Shown piece after piece: positions 1 to 7,151 of a DNA stretch of 64,000 nucleotides. The notes under the pieces were generated by a model, which was not told the origin of the DNA, did not search any database, and worked only from the letters and a program-made list of their open reading frames with translations. The stretch is taken from contig WLJH01000014.1 in the NCBI GenBank assembly GCA_009701885.1, forward strand, positions 1 through 64,000. Reading direction: 5' to 3'. Position numbers and translations under genes: made by a program. The DNA comes from Actinomycetota bacterium (GTDB taxonomy: Bacteria; Actinomycetota; Actinomycetes; Propionibacteriales; Nocardioidaceae). Every line of letters starts with the position of its first letter. Positions within the stretch are counted from its first letter, which is position 1.

Positions 1-9
1 CACCGACAT

Positions 10-176
10 GTACGGCGGTTGAGGAGGCGCGCCAGCGCCGTCTCGAAACCCCGTACGCCGACGCCGTACGGCGGTTGAGGAGGCGCGCCAGCGCCGTCTC
101 GAAACCCCGTACGCCGACGCCGTACGGCGGTTGAGGAGGCGCGCCAGCGCCGTCTCGAAACCCCGTACGCCGACGC
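10..176. repeat. Three tandem copies of a 56-bp repeat
   Basis: Three near-identical units begin at 10, 66 and 122 (period exactly 56); the third departs at its last base. Each unit holds an imperfect palindrome starting GGTTGAGGAGGCGCGCC and ending CTCGAAACC, joined by a GC-rich linker whose ends (CCGTACGCCG and CGTACGGCGG) are partly complementary. The core resembles the GGTCGAG...CTCGA-type intergenic repeats common in Nocardioides-like genomes and is related to the copy inside the HNH gene at 1321-1357. Bases 1-9 may be the diverged tail of another copy, so the array could extend beyond the window. There are no unique spacers, so this is not a CRISPR array. Confidence 0.9.
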
Positions 177-406
177 GCCCAGCTGTACCCCCGTGGTTGA
201 TCCCTGGGTCACCGTTGGTGGGTCGTGGCGCGTTCGCGCGGCAGCAGGTCCTCATTGACGGAGAAGCGTGGTCGCCGTGGGTGCCGCTTGGGCTTCTTGG
301 TTGCGCTTGCCTCGACGGTCGCCCTGCGCTGGGGTGCTCGCTTCGGTCGGGCTTCGAACGGTCGGCATGATTGCTACAGAAAAGTGGACCTGACCTGGGG
401 AAACAC
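177..406. other. Gene-free stretch between repeat array and HNH promoter
   Basis: About 230 bases without a recognisable gene. Short open frames exist on both strands (for example a basic 38-codon minus-strand frame starting at 368), but none has a ribosome binding site, recognisable motif or convincing codon usage. Nothing else was seen here. Confidence 0.5.
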
Positions 407-435
407 TATCCATCGAACGTGTGTTCGACTATACT
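407..435 (+). promoter_or_regulatory. Promoter of the DUF222-HNH gene, probably leaderless
   Basis: A strong -10 element TATACT lies at 430-435, followed by six bases (TTCACC) and then ATG at 442. Transcription starting 6-7 bases after the -10 would begin at the start codon itself, giving a leaderless mRNA. A weak -35 candidate TATCCA (407-412) is separated from the -10 by exactly 17 bases, and that spacer is the LexA box plus one base. Confidence 0.6.
413..428. promoter_or_regulatory. LexA (SOS) box, perfect palindrome
   Basis: TCGAACGTGTGTTCGA is a perfect inverted repeat matching the actinobacterial LexA operator TCGAAC-N4-GTTCGA. It fills the -35/-10 spacer of the downstream gene, so bound LexA would block RNA polymerase. 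SOS control of 13E12-type DUF222/HNH genes is known from mycobacteria. Confidence 0.88.
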
Positions 436-441
436 TTCACC

Positions 442-1923
442 ATGTCCACCAGCCCCCTACTCGACGCGATCCGCGCCGCCAAGCGGCGCGAGGACGACGC
501 CGCACGCGAGCTGCTGATCGGGGTCGCGCAGTGGGCCGATGCGCACACCACCGGTGCGTTGATGCCAGACCTGTACGGCACCTACTCCCACCCCGACGAC
601 GAGGCCTACGACGCCGCGGAGTCCGCATGGATGCAGCGCTTAGGGATGCCCGGCGCCGACACCATGCTCGACCTCGCCGGCGCCGGTGCACCCGAGGTCT
701 CCGACTTCGCCGTCACCGAACTCGCCACCGCCCTCGGCAGGACGAAGGAGTCCGGCCGCCTCCTCGTCGGCGACGTCGTGGAGGCCAAGCACCGGCTCCC
801 CAAGGTGTGGGCGCGACTCCTCGCCGGTCAGGTCACCGCGTGGCGGGTCCGCCGCCTGGCTCAAGCCACCCGCAGCCTCTCCGCCGAGGCCGTGGCGTTC
901 GTCGATGCGCAGGTCGCCCACGTGATCCACACCGCCGGCCCCGTCACCGTCGACCGCCTCGTCCTCGAAGCCACCGCCCGGTCCGACCCCGAATCCACCG
1001 AAATCACCGAGTGCGACACCCGCTCGAGCCTGTTCTTCGACCTCGACCTGGGCACCCCCGCCACCTGCGTCGGGACCGCGTCTGCTGTGTCCGCGGACGG
1101 GCTGCTGGACCGTGCCGATGCCGAAGACCTCGAGCACGCCATCCGACAGATCGCCCACCAACTCCTGGCCGACGGCTCCACCGACACCCTCACCGTCCGC
1201 CGCGCCAAAGCCCTCGGCTACCTCGCCCGCGGCCAAGACCACCTCCCCGACACCCACCCCGAGGCGACCGACCCCGAGGCGACCGACCCCGAGGCGACTG
1301 ACCCCGAGGCGACGCAGGATGGTCGAGCAGCGAGCGCCAGCGAGCGTCGTCGAGACCGCGCAACCCACACGCGCACCGCACCCCGCCGGGTCGTGGTCCT
1401 CACCGTCCACCTCTCCGACGCCGCACTGACCGGTGCACCCCAGATCGACCCCGTCACCGGAACGCTCGGACTCAACCTCGCCCGCCTCGACAACCACCAC
1501 CAGCTCCTCACCGCCGACGCCATCCGCGACTGGTGCGGCACCCCCGACACCCAGGTCATCGTCAAGCCCGTCATCGACCTCCACGACACCGTCGCCGTCA
1601 GTTCCTACGAGGTCCCCGACCGCATCGCCACCCGGGTCAGGCTGGCCAGGACGACCTGCTCCTTCCCCCACTGCAACAGGCCAGCCGAGTCCGCCGACCT
1701 CGACCACACCATCGAGTACTCCGACACCGGCCCGCCGGATCAGACGTCGACCGACAACCTGGCCCCGCTCTGCCGCCACGACCACCGCGCCAAGACCCAC
1801 CCCTCACCAGCAGGCACACCATGGCGGGTCCGCGGACTCAGTCCAGGCCACTGGCTCTGGACCAGCCCCCACAGCCAGCACTACCTCGTCCACCCCGACG
1901 GCACCACCCCACTCACGGCCTGA
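442..1923 (+). CDS. DUF222 domain HNH endonuclease (13E12 family)
   Basis: 493-residue member of the DUF222 plus C-terminal HNH family found in many copies in actinobacterial genomes. The N-terminal half carries DUF222. A low-complexity linker follows at about residues 274-305, made of four EATDP-like repeats and a translated palindromic repeat. The C-terminal HNH module has a CxxxxC pair near residue 405, the DLDH core with His near 422, and an LCRHDH segment near 442-447. ATG at 442 is chosen over an upstream in-frame GTG at 421 because the GTG lies inside the LexA box and upstream of the expected transcript start. Family members are presumed DNA nucleases linked to repeats or recombination; the true role is unknown. 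The gene stands alone and is probably induced by DNA damage. Confidence 0.88.
   Translation: MSTSPLLDAIRAAKRREDDAARELLIGVAQWADAHTTGALMPDLYGTYSHPDDEAYDAAESAWMQRLGMPGADTMLDLAGAGAPEVSDFAVTELATALGRTKESGRLLVGDVVEAKHRLPKVWARLLAGQVTAWRVRRLAQATRSLSAEAVAFVDAQVAHVIHTAGPVTVDRLVLEATARSDPESTEITECDTRSSLFFDLDLGTPATCVGTASAVSADGLLDRADAEDLEHAIRQIAHQLLADGSTDTLTVRRAKALGYLARGQDHLPDTHPEATDPEATDPEATDPEATQDGRAASASERRRDRATHTRTAPRRVVVLTVHLSDAALTGAPQIDPVTGTLGLNLARLDNHHQLLTADAIRDWCGTPDTQVIVKPVIDLHDTVAVSSYEVPDRIATRVRLARTTCSFPHCNRPAESADLDHTIEYSDTGPPDQTSTDNLAPLCRHDHRAKTHPSPAGTPWRVRGLSPGHWLWTSPHSQHYLVHPDGTTPLTA
1261..1314 (+). repeat. 15-bp in-frame tandem repeat (EATDP, 3.6 copies)
   Basis: GAGGCGACCGACCCC occurs twice exactly, then once with a single C-to-T change, then as a partial copy. 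It encodes EATDPEATDPEATDPEAT in the linker between DUF222 and HNH. The near-identity at DNA level suggests recent slippage. Confidence 0.9.
1321..1357 (+). repeat. Palindromic repeat element inside the HNH coding sequence
   Basis: A 37-bp imperfect palindrome starting GGTCGAGCAGCGAGCGCCAG and ending GTCGTCGAGACC is read in frame as a short basic/Ala-Ser-rich peptide in the interdomain linker. It belongs to the same repeat type as the upstream 56-bp array (shared GGT(T/C)GAG...GCGCCAGCG...CTCGA/TCGAGACC pattern). Confidence 0.7.
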
Positions 1924-2014
1924 GCAGCCGAGACCGCTCGCAGCCCGACCACCACCCCGTGGCCGGGCTACCAGCACGCCCCGACGCCGTACCGCCCTCC
2001 ATCCCACCGCGAGT

Positions 2015-2058
2015 CGCCGAGCCGGCCCGTCCTTCCGGAAGAACGCGCCGGCTCGGCG
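2015..2058. terminator. Bidirectional terminator-like hairpin between convergent genes
   Basis: Arms CGCCGAGCCGGC (2015-2026) and GCCGGCTCGGCG (2047-2058) form a perfect 12-bp stem. The 20-nt loop contains the palindrome CTTCCGGAAG. It lies between the convergent HNH and DUF1990 genes. No strong U tract follows on either side, so termination activity is inferred from position and stem strength. Confidence 0.55.
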
Positions 2059-2133
2059 GGGCGACGGCTGCCGCGACGCGCTCGCGGGCGCTCGGTGGGG
2101 GGAACCTCCGGACCAGGACCGGTGGATCTGGGA

Positions 2134-2673
2134 TCAGGAAGCTGCGTCCAGGGCGCGCAGGTAGCGACGGGTCATCAGCCGCTGGAACCACCGCGCGGCA
2201 GGACCGCCGACCTTGGTCAGGACCGTGCCCGGACGGGAGAACGCGCGGATCGTGAACACCGGCTCCCCCTGCGCGCCGCGCTCGAGCAGGAACAGCTCCT
2301 CCCCGCACTCCGGGTGACCGGGCAGGGTGCCGTAGGCGAAGCCGACCCGGTCCGGCTCGTCGACCACGGCCACGACCCGGCACGGGATGCGGACGGCCAG
2401 TGGTCCCAGGCCGAGCCGCATCTCCACGACCTCGTCGAGAGCGACCCGTGGCGCGGACGGGGCGACCCGGAGCCCGGCCCGCACGGGCACCTGCCAGGTC
2501 ATCAACAGCGCGGCGGCCTCGTCGAAGCCCCGCCCGACGACCGTGCGCGAGCCCTCCACGACGTGGTAGCCCGGCGGGAGGACGGAGCGCGAGGTCCCGC
2601 CCACCTCCTCGTAGGTCAGCGGCGCAGCGCGCAGCGCGGCTACACGTTCGCCGCCGAGCGGCCTACTCGACAT
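2134..2673 (-). CDS. DUF1990 family protein
   Basis: 179-residue soluble protein typical of the DUF1990 family in length and pattern: an early YEEVGGT segment, then a GYHVVEGSRTVVGRG motif, a VGFAYGTLPGHPECGEELF segment in the middle, and a C-terminal FSRPGTVLTKVGGP...RRYLRAL tail. The fold is START/SRPBCC-like; no enzymatic function is established. The ATG lies 11 bases inside the upstream oxidoreductase gene, so the two are probably translationally coupled. Functional linkage to the oxidoreductase is inference only. Confidence 0.75.
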   Translation of the reverse strand: MSSRPLGGERVAALRAAPLTYEEVGGTSRSVLPPGYHVVEGSRTVVGRGFDEAAALLMTWQVPVRAGLRVAPSAPRVALDEVVEMRLGLGPLAVRIPCRVVAVVDEPDRVGFAYGTLPGHPECGEELFLLERGAQGEPVFTIRAFSRPGTVLTKVGGPAARWFQRLMTRRYLRALDAAS

Positions 2674-3679
2674 CCAGCAGCACCTTGCCGACCGCGCCGC
2701 CCTCGACGGCGGCGTGGGCGTCGGCGGCCCGCTCCAGCGGGTAGTGGTGCAGCGGCAGCCCGGCGTCCTCACCGACCCGCAGCGCGCCCGCCTCGACCGC
2801 AGCGGTGACGTCCTCGGCCGCAGCAGCGAGCAGGGCGGGGTCGAGGGTGTAGAGCAGGACGCCCTGGAGGCGCAGGTTCGCGGCGAAGGTCGGCCGCACC
2901 GGCACCACCGCCTCGGCACCCCCGTTGTCAGCGTAGTAGGCGATCGTCCCGTGGGTGCGCACCACGGAGACGTCGATCGCGATGTTGGCGGCCAGCGACA
3001 CCTCGACGACCAGGTCGACACCGTCCGGGGCGACCTCGCGGATCGCCGCGACGGTGGCGTCGGTGCCGCCCGTGTAGTCGACGACGTCGTGGGCGCCGGC
3101 TGCGCGCGCCAGCGCGGCCTTCTCCTCGCTGCTGACCGTCGCCACGACCCGGGCACCGGCCCAGCGGGCCAGCTGGATCGCGGCGTTGCCCACCGCACCG
3201 GCACCGCCCGCGACCAGGACCACCTGCCCCGCGAGCGCGCCCGGCGCCAGCCGCGTGACCGACCCCGCCGTCAGCGCCCGGTGCGCCGTGACGGCCGGGA
3301 CGCCCAGCGAGGCCCCCAGGTCGTACGACGCCGTGTCGGGCAGCCGCACCAGCCGGCTCGCCGGCTGGACGGTCCGCTCGGCGGCCGTGCCGCCGGGCCG
3401 CTGCCACTGGGCCAGGATCGTCCACACGCGGTCACCGACGGCGAGGCCCTCGACCCCCTCACCGACCTCCTCGACCACGCCGGCGCCGTCCTGCCCGGGC
3501 ACGACCTCGTCCCAGGCGCCGTTCATGCCGTTCGCGCGGAACTTCCAGTCCGTCGGGTTCACGCCAGCGCGGACCAGCCGCACCCGCGCCTCGCCCGGGC
3601 CGACCGGTGGCACCGGTCGGTCGACCACCTCCAGCACGTCGGCGGCGGACCCGGTCTCTCGGTAGACGACTGCTCGCAT
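2663..3679 (-). CDS. NADPH:quinone reductase-like medium-chain dehydrogenase
   Basis: 338-residue medium-chain dehydrogenase/reductase of the zinc-free quinone oxidoreductase branch. It has the N-terminal GroES-like domain (GVNPTDWK, PGQDGAGVVEEVGEGVEGLAVGDRV) and a Rossmann domain with AGGAGAVGNAAIQLA near residues 155-170 for NADPH. The zinc-ligand cysteine cluster of alcohol dehydrogenases is absent. It probably reduces quinones or enones in the cytosol; the substrate cannot be read from the sequence. It heads a two-gene unit with the DUF1990 gene. Confidence 0.85.
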   Translation of the reverse strand: MRAVVYRETGSAADVLEVVDRPVPPVGPGEARVRLVRAGVNPTDWKFRANGMNGAWDEVVPGQDGAGVVEEVGEGVEGLAVGDRVWTILAQWQRPGGTAAERTVQPASRLVRLPDTASYDLGASLGVPAVTAHRALTAGSVTRLAPGALAGQVVLVAGGAGAVGNAAIQLARWAGARVVATVSSEEKAALARAAGAHDVVDYTGGTDATVAAIREVAPDGVDLVVEVSLAANIAIDVSVVRTHGTIAYYADNGGAEAVVPVRPTFAANLRLQGVLLYTLDPALLAAAAEDVTAAVEAGALRVGEDAGLPLHHYPLERAADAHAAVEGGAVGKVLLDVE

Positions 3680-3715
3680 ACCGGGCCCAGCCCCCAGAGC
3701 GACCGGATCATTCCC

Positions 3716-4852
3716 TCACAGTGCCTCGGCCATCCCCGCGCAGGCGCGCAGCCACGAGCGCCGGGTCGCCTTGGACAGCTCGGCGTAGGGCACGACCGAG
3801 CCCGCGACCAGCGCCGGGTCGTAGGGCACGCGGTAGACCGCGCGGGTGCGCTGCTCGTAGACGTCGACCAGGTCCGCGGCGAGCTTGTCGTCGACCTTCG
3901 GCGAGGGGTCGGAGAGGACGGTGATCGTCTTGTGCTTGACGTCGGCGTACCCCGCGTCCTGCAGCGCGTCGAGCATCCACAACCCGGAGTAGCCGGTGTC
4001 CTCACGCACGGTGGAGGTGACGACCAGCAGGTCGGCGGAGTCGGCGGCGGCCAGCCAGTTCTCGGCGCGCATGTTGTTGCCGGTGTCGATGAGCAGGATC
4101 CGGTAGAAGCGCTCGAGCAGCCTGTGCACCGCCACGTAGTCGTCGGCGCGGATCATGCCGGTCACGTCGGGCCGCTCGTCGGAGGCCAGCACGTCGAAGT
4201 GCGCGTCGCCCTGGGAGCGCACGAACGCCCCGAGGTCGCCGATCCGCGACTGGTAGACGTCGCTGAAGCGCTCCAGGTCCTCGAGCAGCTCGCGCGTGGT
4301 GTTGCGGTGGCTGCTGCGCGTCCCTCGGATGCCGAGCGTGCCGCGGGTCTCGTTGTTGTCCCACGCCACCACGCCGCCCCCGCGCACGGTGCCGAACGTG
4401 TAGCCGGCGGCGAGGACGCCGGTCGTCTTGGCCGCTCCGCCCTTGGGGTTGATGAAGGCGATCGTCCGCGGGCCGTCGAAGTCGCGCTGCAGCGTCCGGC
4501 GCAGCGACTCGTGCTCGGCCTCCGAGGGCCCCATCGCCAGCTTCAGCAGCCCGCCGGTGGCCCGGTTGAGCCAGCCGCGCCAGCCCCAGGTCGCGGGGCC
4601 GAACCCGACCTCGTCGGCGCGCCGGTCCAGGAAGTCCGTGGCGGTCATGAAGCGACGCGGCGCCTCCGGGGTGGCAGGAGCGACCCCAGCGGGAGCCTCG
4701 GGTGCCGCCGGGACGGCTGCCACCTGCGTCGTAGCGGTGCCCGCGGGCTCGGCCCAGGGGTCGGCGAGCGGGTCGCGGCGGCGTCCGTACGCCGCCAGCT
4801 CCTCGGTCGTGTAGAGCCGGTCGCTGGTGTCACCGGACGTGCCCTGGGTCAT
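3716..4852 (-). CDS. MinD/ParA-type P-loop ATPase
   Basis: 378 residues. A disordered Ala/Pro-rich N-terminal region (residues 1-70) precedes a SIMIBI-class ATPase with the deviant Walker A NPKGGAAKTT at about 135-144, followed by a switch-like WDNNETRG and an ILLIDTGNN Walker B region. Unlike plasmid ParA there is no adjacent ParB or parS site, so a role in localisation, secretion or septum placement is as likely as DNA partitioning. The ATG at 4852 is preferred to a longer frame because GGAGGAAGCG lies directly before it. It follows an oxidoreductase gene by 93 bases on the same strand. Confidence 0.78.
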   Translation of the reverse strand: MTQGTSGDTSDRLYTTEELAAYGRRRDPLADPWAEPAGTATTQVAAVPAAPEAPAGVAPATPEAPRRFMTATDFLDRRADEVGFGPATWGWRGWLNRATGGLLKLAMGPSEAEHESLRRTLQRDFDGPRTIAFINPKGGAAKTTGVLAAGYTFGTVRGGGVVAWDNNETRGTLGIRGTRSSHRNTTRELLEDLERFSDVYQSRIGDLGAFVRSQGDAHFDVLASDERPDVTGMIRADDYVAVHRLLERFYRILLIDTGNNMRAENWLAAADSADLLVVTSTVREDTGYSGLWMLDALQDAGYADVKHKTITVLSDPSPKVDDKLAADLVDVYEQRTRAVYRVPYDPALVAGSVVPYAELSKATRRSWLRACAGMAEAL

Positions 4853-4945
4853 CGCTTCCTCCGAGATGTGGGGACGGACCACCGTGTCCTTCCCAGCACC
4901 GACGCCGATGACACCACCTGCCGGGCGCGTCACAGGCCGCAGGCG

Positions 4946-6325
4946 TCACAGCCCCGTGTCGCGCAGCGCGCTCCCGATCACCCGGTGGAAGGTCGGGTAG
5001 GCGAGGTGCATGCGCGTGAGCACCGGCACGGTGAGCCGCGCGTGGACCGCGGTGCTCAGCAGGCCCAGCACCTCCCCGCCGTACGGCGCCACCGTGGTCG
5101 CCCCGACGACGACCCCGCTCGAGGCGTCCGCCACGACCTTCACGACCCCCGACGCCTCGTGGATCCAGCCCCGCGAGCTGGAACCGACGTCCGCCGTGCC
5201 CACCGCGACCTCGATCCCCTCCTCGCGCGCCTGGGCCTCGGTCATGCCGACCGAGCCGACCTCGGGATCGGTGTAGGTGACCCGCGAGACCGCGTGGTAC
5301 TCCCCCCACGGTCCGTCCTCGCCGAGCAAGTCCCGCACGACGATCTCTCCCTGGTAGAGCGAGACGTGCGTGAAGGGACCGCGCCCGGTGATGTCCCCGA
5401 CCGCCCACAGCCGCTCCCCCGCGCGGCAGCGCTCGTCGACCTCGACCGCATCGGCCTCCGGGTCCAGCCCGACGGTCTCCAGCCCGACGTCGCCGATGTT
5501 GGGCGAGCGACCGGCGGCCACGAGCAGCCGCTCGACCTCGAGCCGACCGCCGTCCACGTCCAGCAGGAACCGCCCTGCCTCGTGGGCGACCCGGTCCACC
5601 GAGACACCGGTGCGGACGTCCACGCCCTCGTCGCGGAAGACCTGCGTCACCACCGCCGAGGCCTCGGGCTCCTCGCCTGCCAGGATCCGCTCGCCCTGCT
5701 CCAGCAGCGTCACCTGCGTGCCCATCCGGGCCAGGACCTGCGTGAGCTCGGCGCCGATGTTGCCACCACCCAGCACGGCGACGGAGCGCGGCACCTCCTC
5801 GAGGTGCACCGCTTCGCGGTTGGTCCAGTACGGCGTGCCGGCCAGCCCCTCCACGGGCGGGACGCCGGGCGAGGTCCCGGTGTTGAGGACGACCCCGCGA
5901 CGGCCGACGAGCAGCACCGGTCCGTCCTCGGTCTCCACGCGCACCCGGCCCGGGCCGTCGAGACGGCCGCGACCGCGCACGAGGAGGACACCCGTGTCGA
6001 CCAGCGGCCCTGCGTGGGCGTCGTCGTGCCAGTCGTGGCCGGACTCCCGGATGCGGCCGGCGGCGGGCGCCAGCGAAGGCTCGACCACCTCCACGCGGCC
6101 GGAGAGCCGTGCCGCCACGCGGGCCTCGGCCAGGGCGTGGGCGGACCGGATGAGCAGCTTCGAGGGCGTGCAGCCCCAGAACGGGCACTCGCCGCCGACG
6201 AGCCGGGACTCGACCGCCGCGACCTCGAGCCCGGCACGCGCCAACCTGCTGGCGGCCAGCTCCCCACCGGATCCCACCCCGAGCAGGACGACGTCGACCT
6301 CGTGGGTCGTGAGGGGTGCGCTCAC
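4946..6325 (-). CDS. NAD(P)/FAD-dependent pyridine nucleotide-disulfide oxidoreductase (copy 1)
   Basis: 459-residue class I flavoprotein. The FAD Rossmann motif GVGSGG is near residues 16-21, the redox pair lies in GGECPFWGCTPSK (Cys47, Cys52), the second Rossmann VLGGGNIGAEL is near 190, the FAD-binding WAVGDITG near 310, and the dimerisation domain is C-terminal. The end reads AYPTFHR, where lipoamide dehydrogenase and glutathione reductase have the catalytic HxHPT; the active histidine is replaced by tyrosine. Mycobacterial LpdA relatives with altered active sites reduce quinones, so this may be an NAD(P)H:quinone or other electron-acceptor reductase. The GTG start overlaps the DUF1206 stop (GTGA). 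A same-length paralogue lies on the far side of DUF1206. Confidence 0.85.
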   Translation of the reverse strand: MSAPLTTHEVDVVLLGVGSGGELAASRLARAGLEVAAVESRLVGGECPFWGCTPSKLLIRSAHALAEARVAARLSGRVEVVEPSLAPAAGRIRESGHDWHDDAHAGPLVDTGVLLVRGRGRLDGPGRVRVETEDGPVLLVGRRGVVLNTGTSPGVPPVEGLAGTPYWTNREAVHLEEVPRSVAVLGGGNIGAELTQVLARMGTQVTLLEQGERILAGEEPEASAVVTQVFRDEGVDVRTGVSVDRVAHEAGRFLLDVDGGRLEVERLLVAAGRSPNIGDVGLETVGLDPEADAVEVDERCRAGERLWAVGDITGRGPFTHVSLYQGEIVVRDLLGEDGPWGEYHAVSRVTYTDPEVGSVGMTEAQAREEGIEVAVGTADVGSSSRGWIHEASGVVKVVADASSGVVVGATTVAPYGGEVLGLLSTAVHARLTVPVLTRMHLAYPTFHRVIGSALRDTGL

Positions 6326-7107
6326 GTGCTGAGGTGCTTGGCCCGGGCCAGGCAGAACACGCCGTAGCTGATGATGCCGAGCGCGATGGCGCCGAGCAGG
6401 ACCGGGCCGAAGGGTGCCTCGAGCACGGTCTGCAGCGCGACGTCGAGCCCACCGGACTTCTTGGCCGAGTGCTCGATCGCCGCCCAGACGAAGAGTCCGC
6501 CGATGATGCCGACGGCGATGCCCTTGGCGACGTAGCCGACCTTGCCGAGCACGACGTACGCCGACCCGACGTCACCGCTGGTCGCGCCGGTCTCCAGGTC
6601 CTCGCGGAAGCCCTCGGTCCAGCCCTTGTGGACCTGGTGGAGGCCGTAGCCGATGACGCCCAGCCCGACCGCCCCGACCAGGAGCTGCCCGCCGGGCATG
6701 GCCATGAGCTCGGCGGTCCAGGAGTCGGTGCCGCCCTTGGAACCGTCGCCCACCGCGACCTGCACCGCCGAGACGCCGATGGCGGCGTACAGCAGTGCCT
6801 TGAGACCGGCACCCCACTCGTGGTCGACCACGACCTCCAGGACCCGCCAGACGACGAGGAGCAGCATGCCGACGGCGACGCCCCACACCAGCGCCGCGCC
6901 CATCGGCTGGTCGGCCAGCTCGTGCAGCGCCCCGCTGCTGCTGGCGCTCCCGGACTGGTCCCCGAAGGCCAGTTGCAGCGCCAGCCAGCCGATCAGCAGG
7001 TTGACCACGCCGTAGGCCACCATCCCCAGCCGGGCGATGGTGCGCACCCAGGGGTGGTCGTCGCCGCGTCGTGCCAGGTCCTGTGCTGCTCCGCCGACTG
7101 CTCCCAT
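6322..7107 (-). CDS. DUF1206 domain membrane protein
   Basis: 261-residue integral membrane protein with about six hydrophobic segments arranged as three repeated two-helix units, each containing a variant of the pattern ARLGMVAYGVVNLLIGWLAL, the hallmark of DUF1206. The function of the family is unknown. It sits between two paralogous oxidoreductases, overlapping the downstream one by four bases and lying 44 bases from the upstream one, so co-expression is likely. A weak -10 (TAGACC) ends seven bases before its ATG, suggesting an additional leaderless start. Confidence 0.82.
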   Translation of the reverse strand: MGAVGGAAQDLARRGDDHPWVRTIARLGMVAYGVVNLLIGWLALQLAFGDQSGSASSSGALHELADQPMGAALVWGVAVGMLLLVVWRVLEVVVDHEWGAGLKALLYAAIGVSAVQVAVGDGSKGGTDSWTAELMAMPGGQLLVGAVGLGVIGYGLHQVHKGWTEGFREDLETGATSGDVGSAYVVLGKVGYVAKGIAVGIIGGLFVWAAIEHSAKKSGGLDVALQTVLEAPFGPVLLGAIALGIISYGVFCLARAKHLST

Positions 7108-7151
7108 GACAGGTGGTCTACCCACCCCCACGGGGGACACACACCACCCGG

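Noticed and set aside
10..176. Possible CRISPR array
   Set aside because: Units are contiguous with no unique spacers and no cas genes nearby.
181..380. Basic minus-strand peptide as a transposase remnant
   Set aside because: No inverted terminal repeats, catalytic residues or homology that I can recognise.
421..441. GTG at 421 as start of the HNH gene
   Set aside because: It lies inside the LexA box and before the -10; ATG 442 fits the leaderless promoter.
225..1301. Plus-strand 358-codon frame over the HNH gene
   Set aside because: Out-of-frame reading of the HNH gene; Arg/Pro/His-rich with no structure.
3716..4852. Chromosome-partition ParA near an origin or parS
   Set aside because: No parB gene, parS palindrome or DnaA boxes seen nearby.
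2714..6367. 1217-codon plus-strand open frame
   Set aside because: It runs antisense to four well-supported genes. Long antisense frames are expected in high-GC DNA; its translation is rich in Arg, Gly, Asp and Val with no domain.
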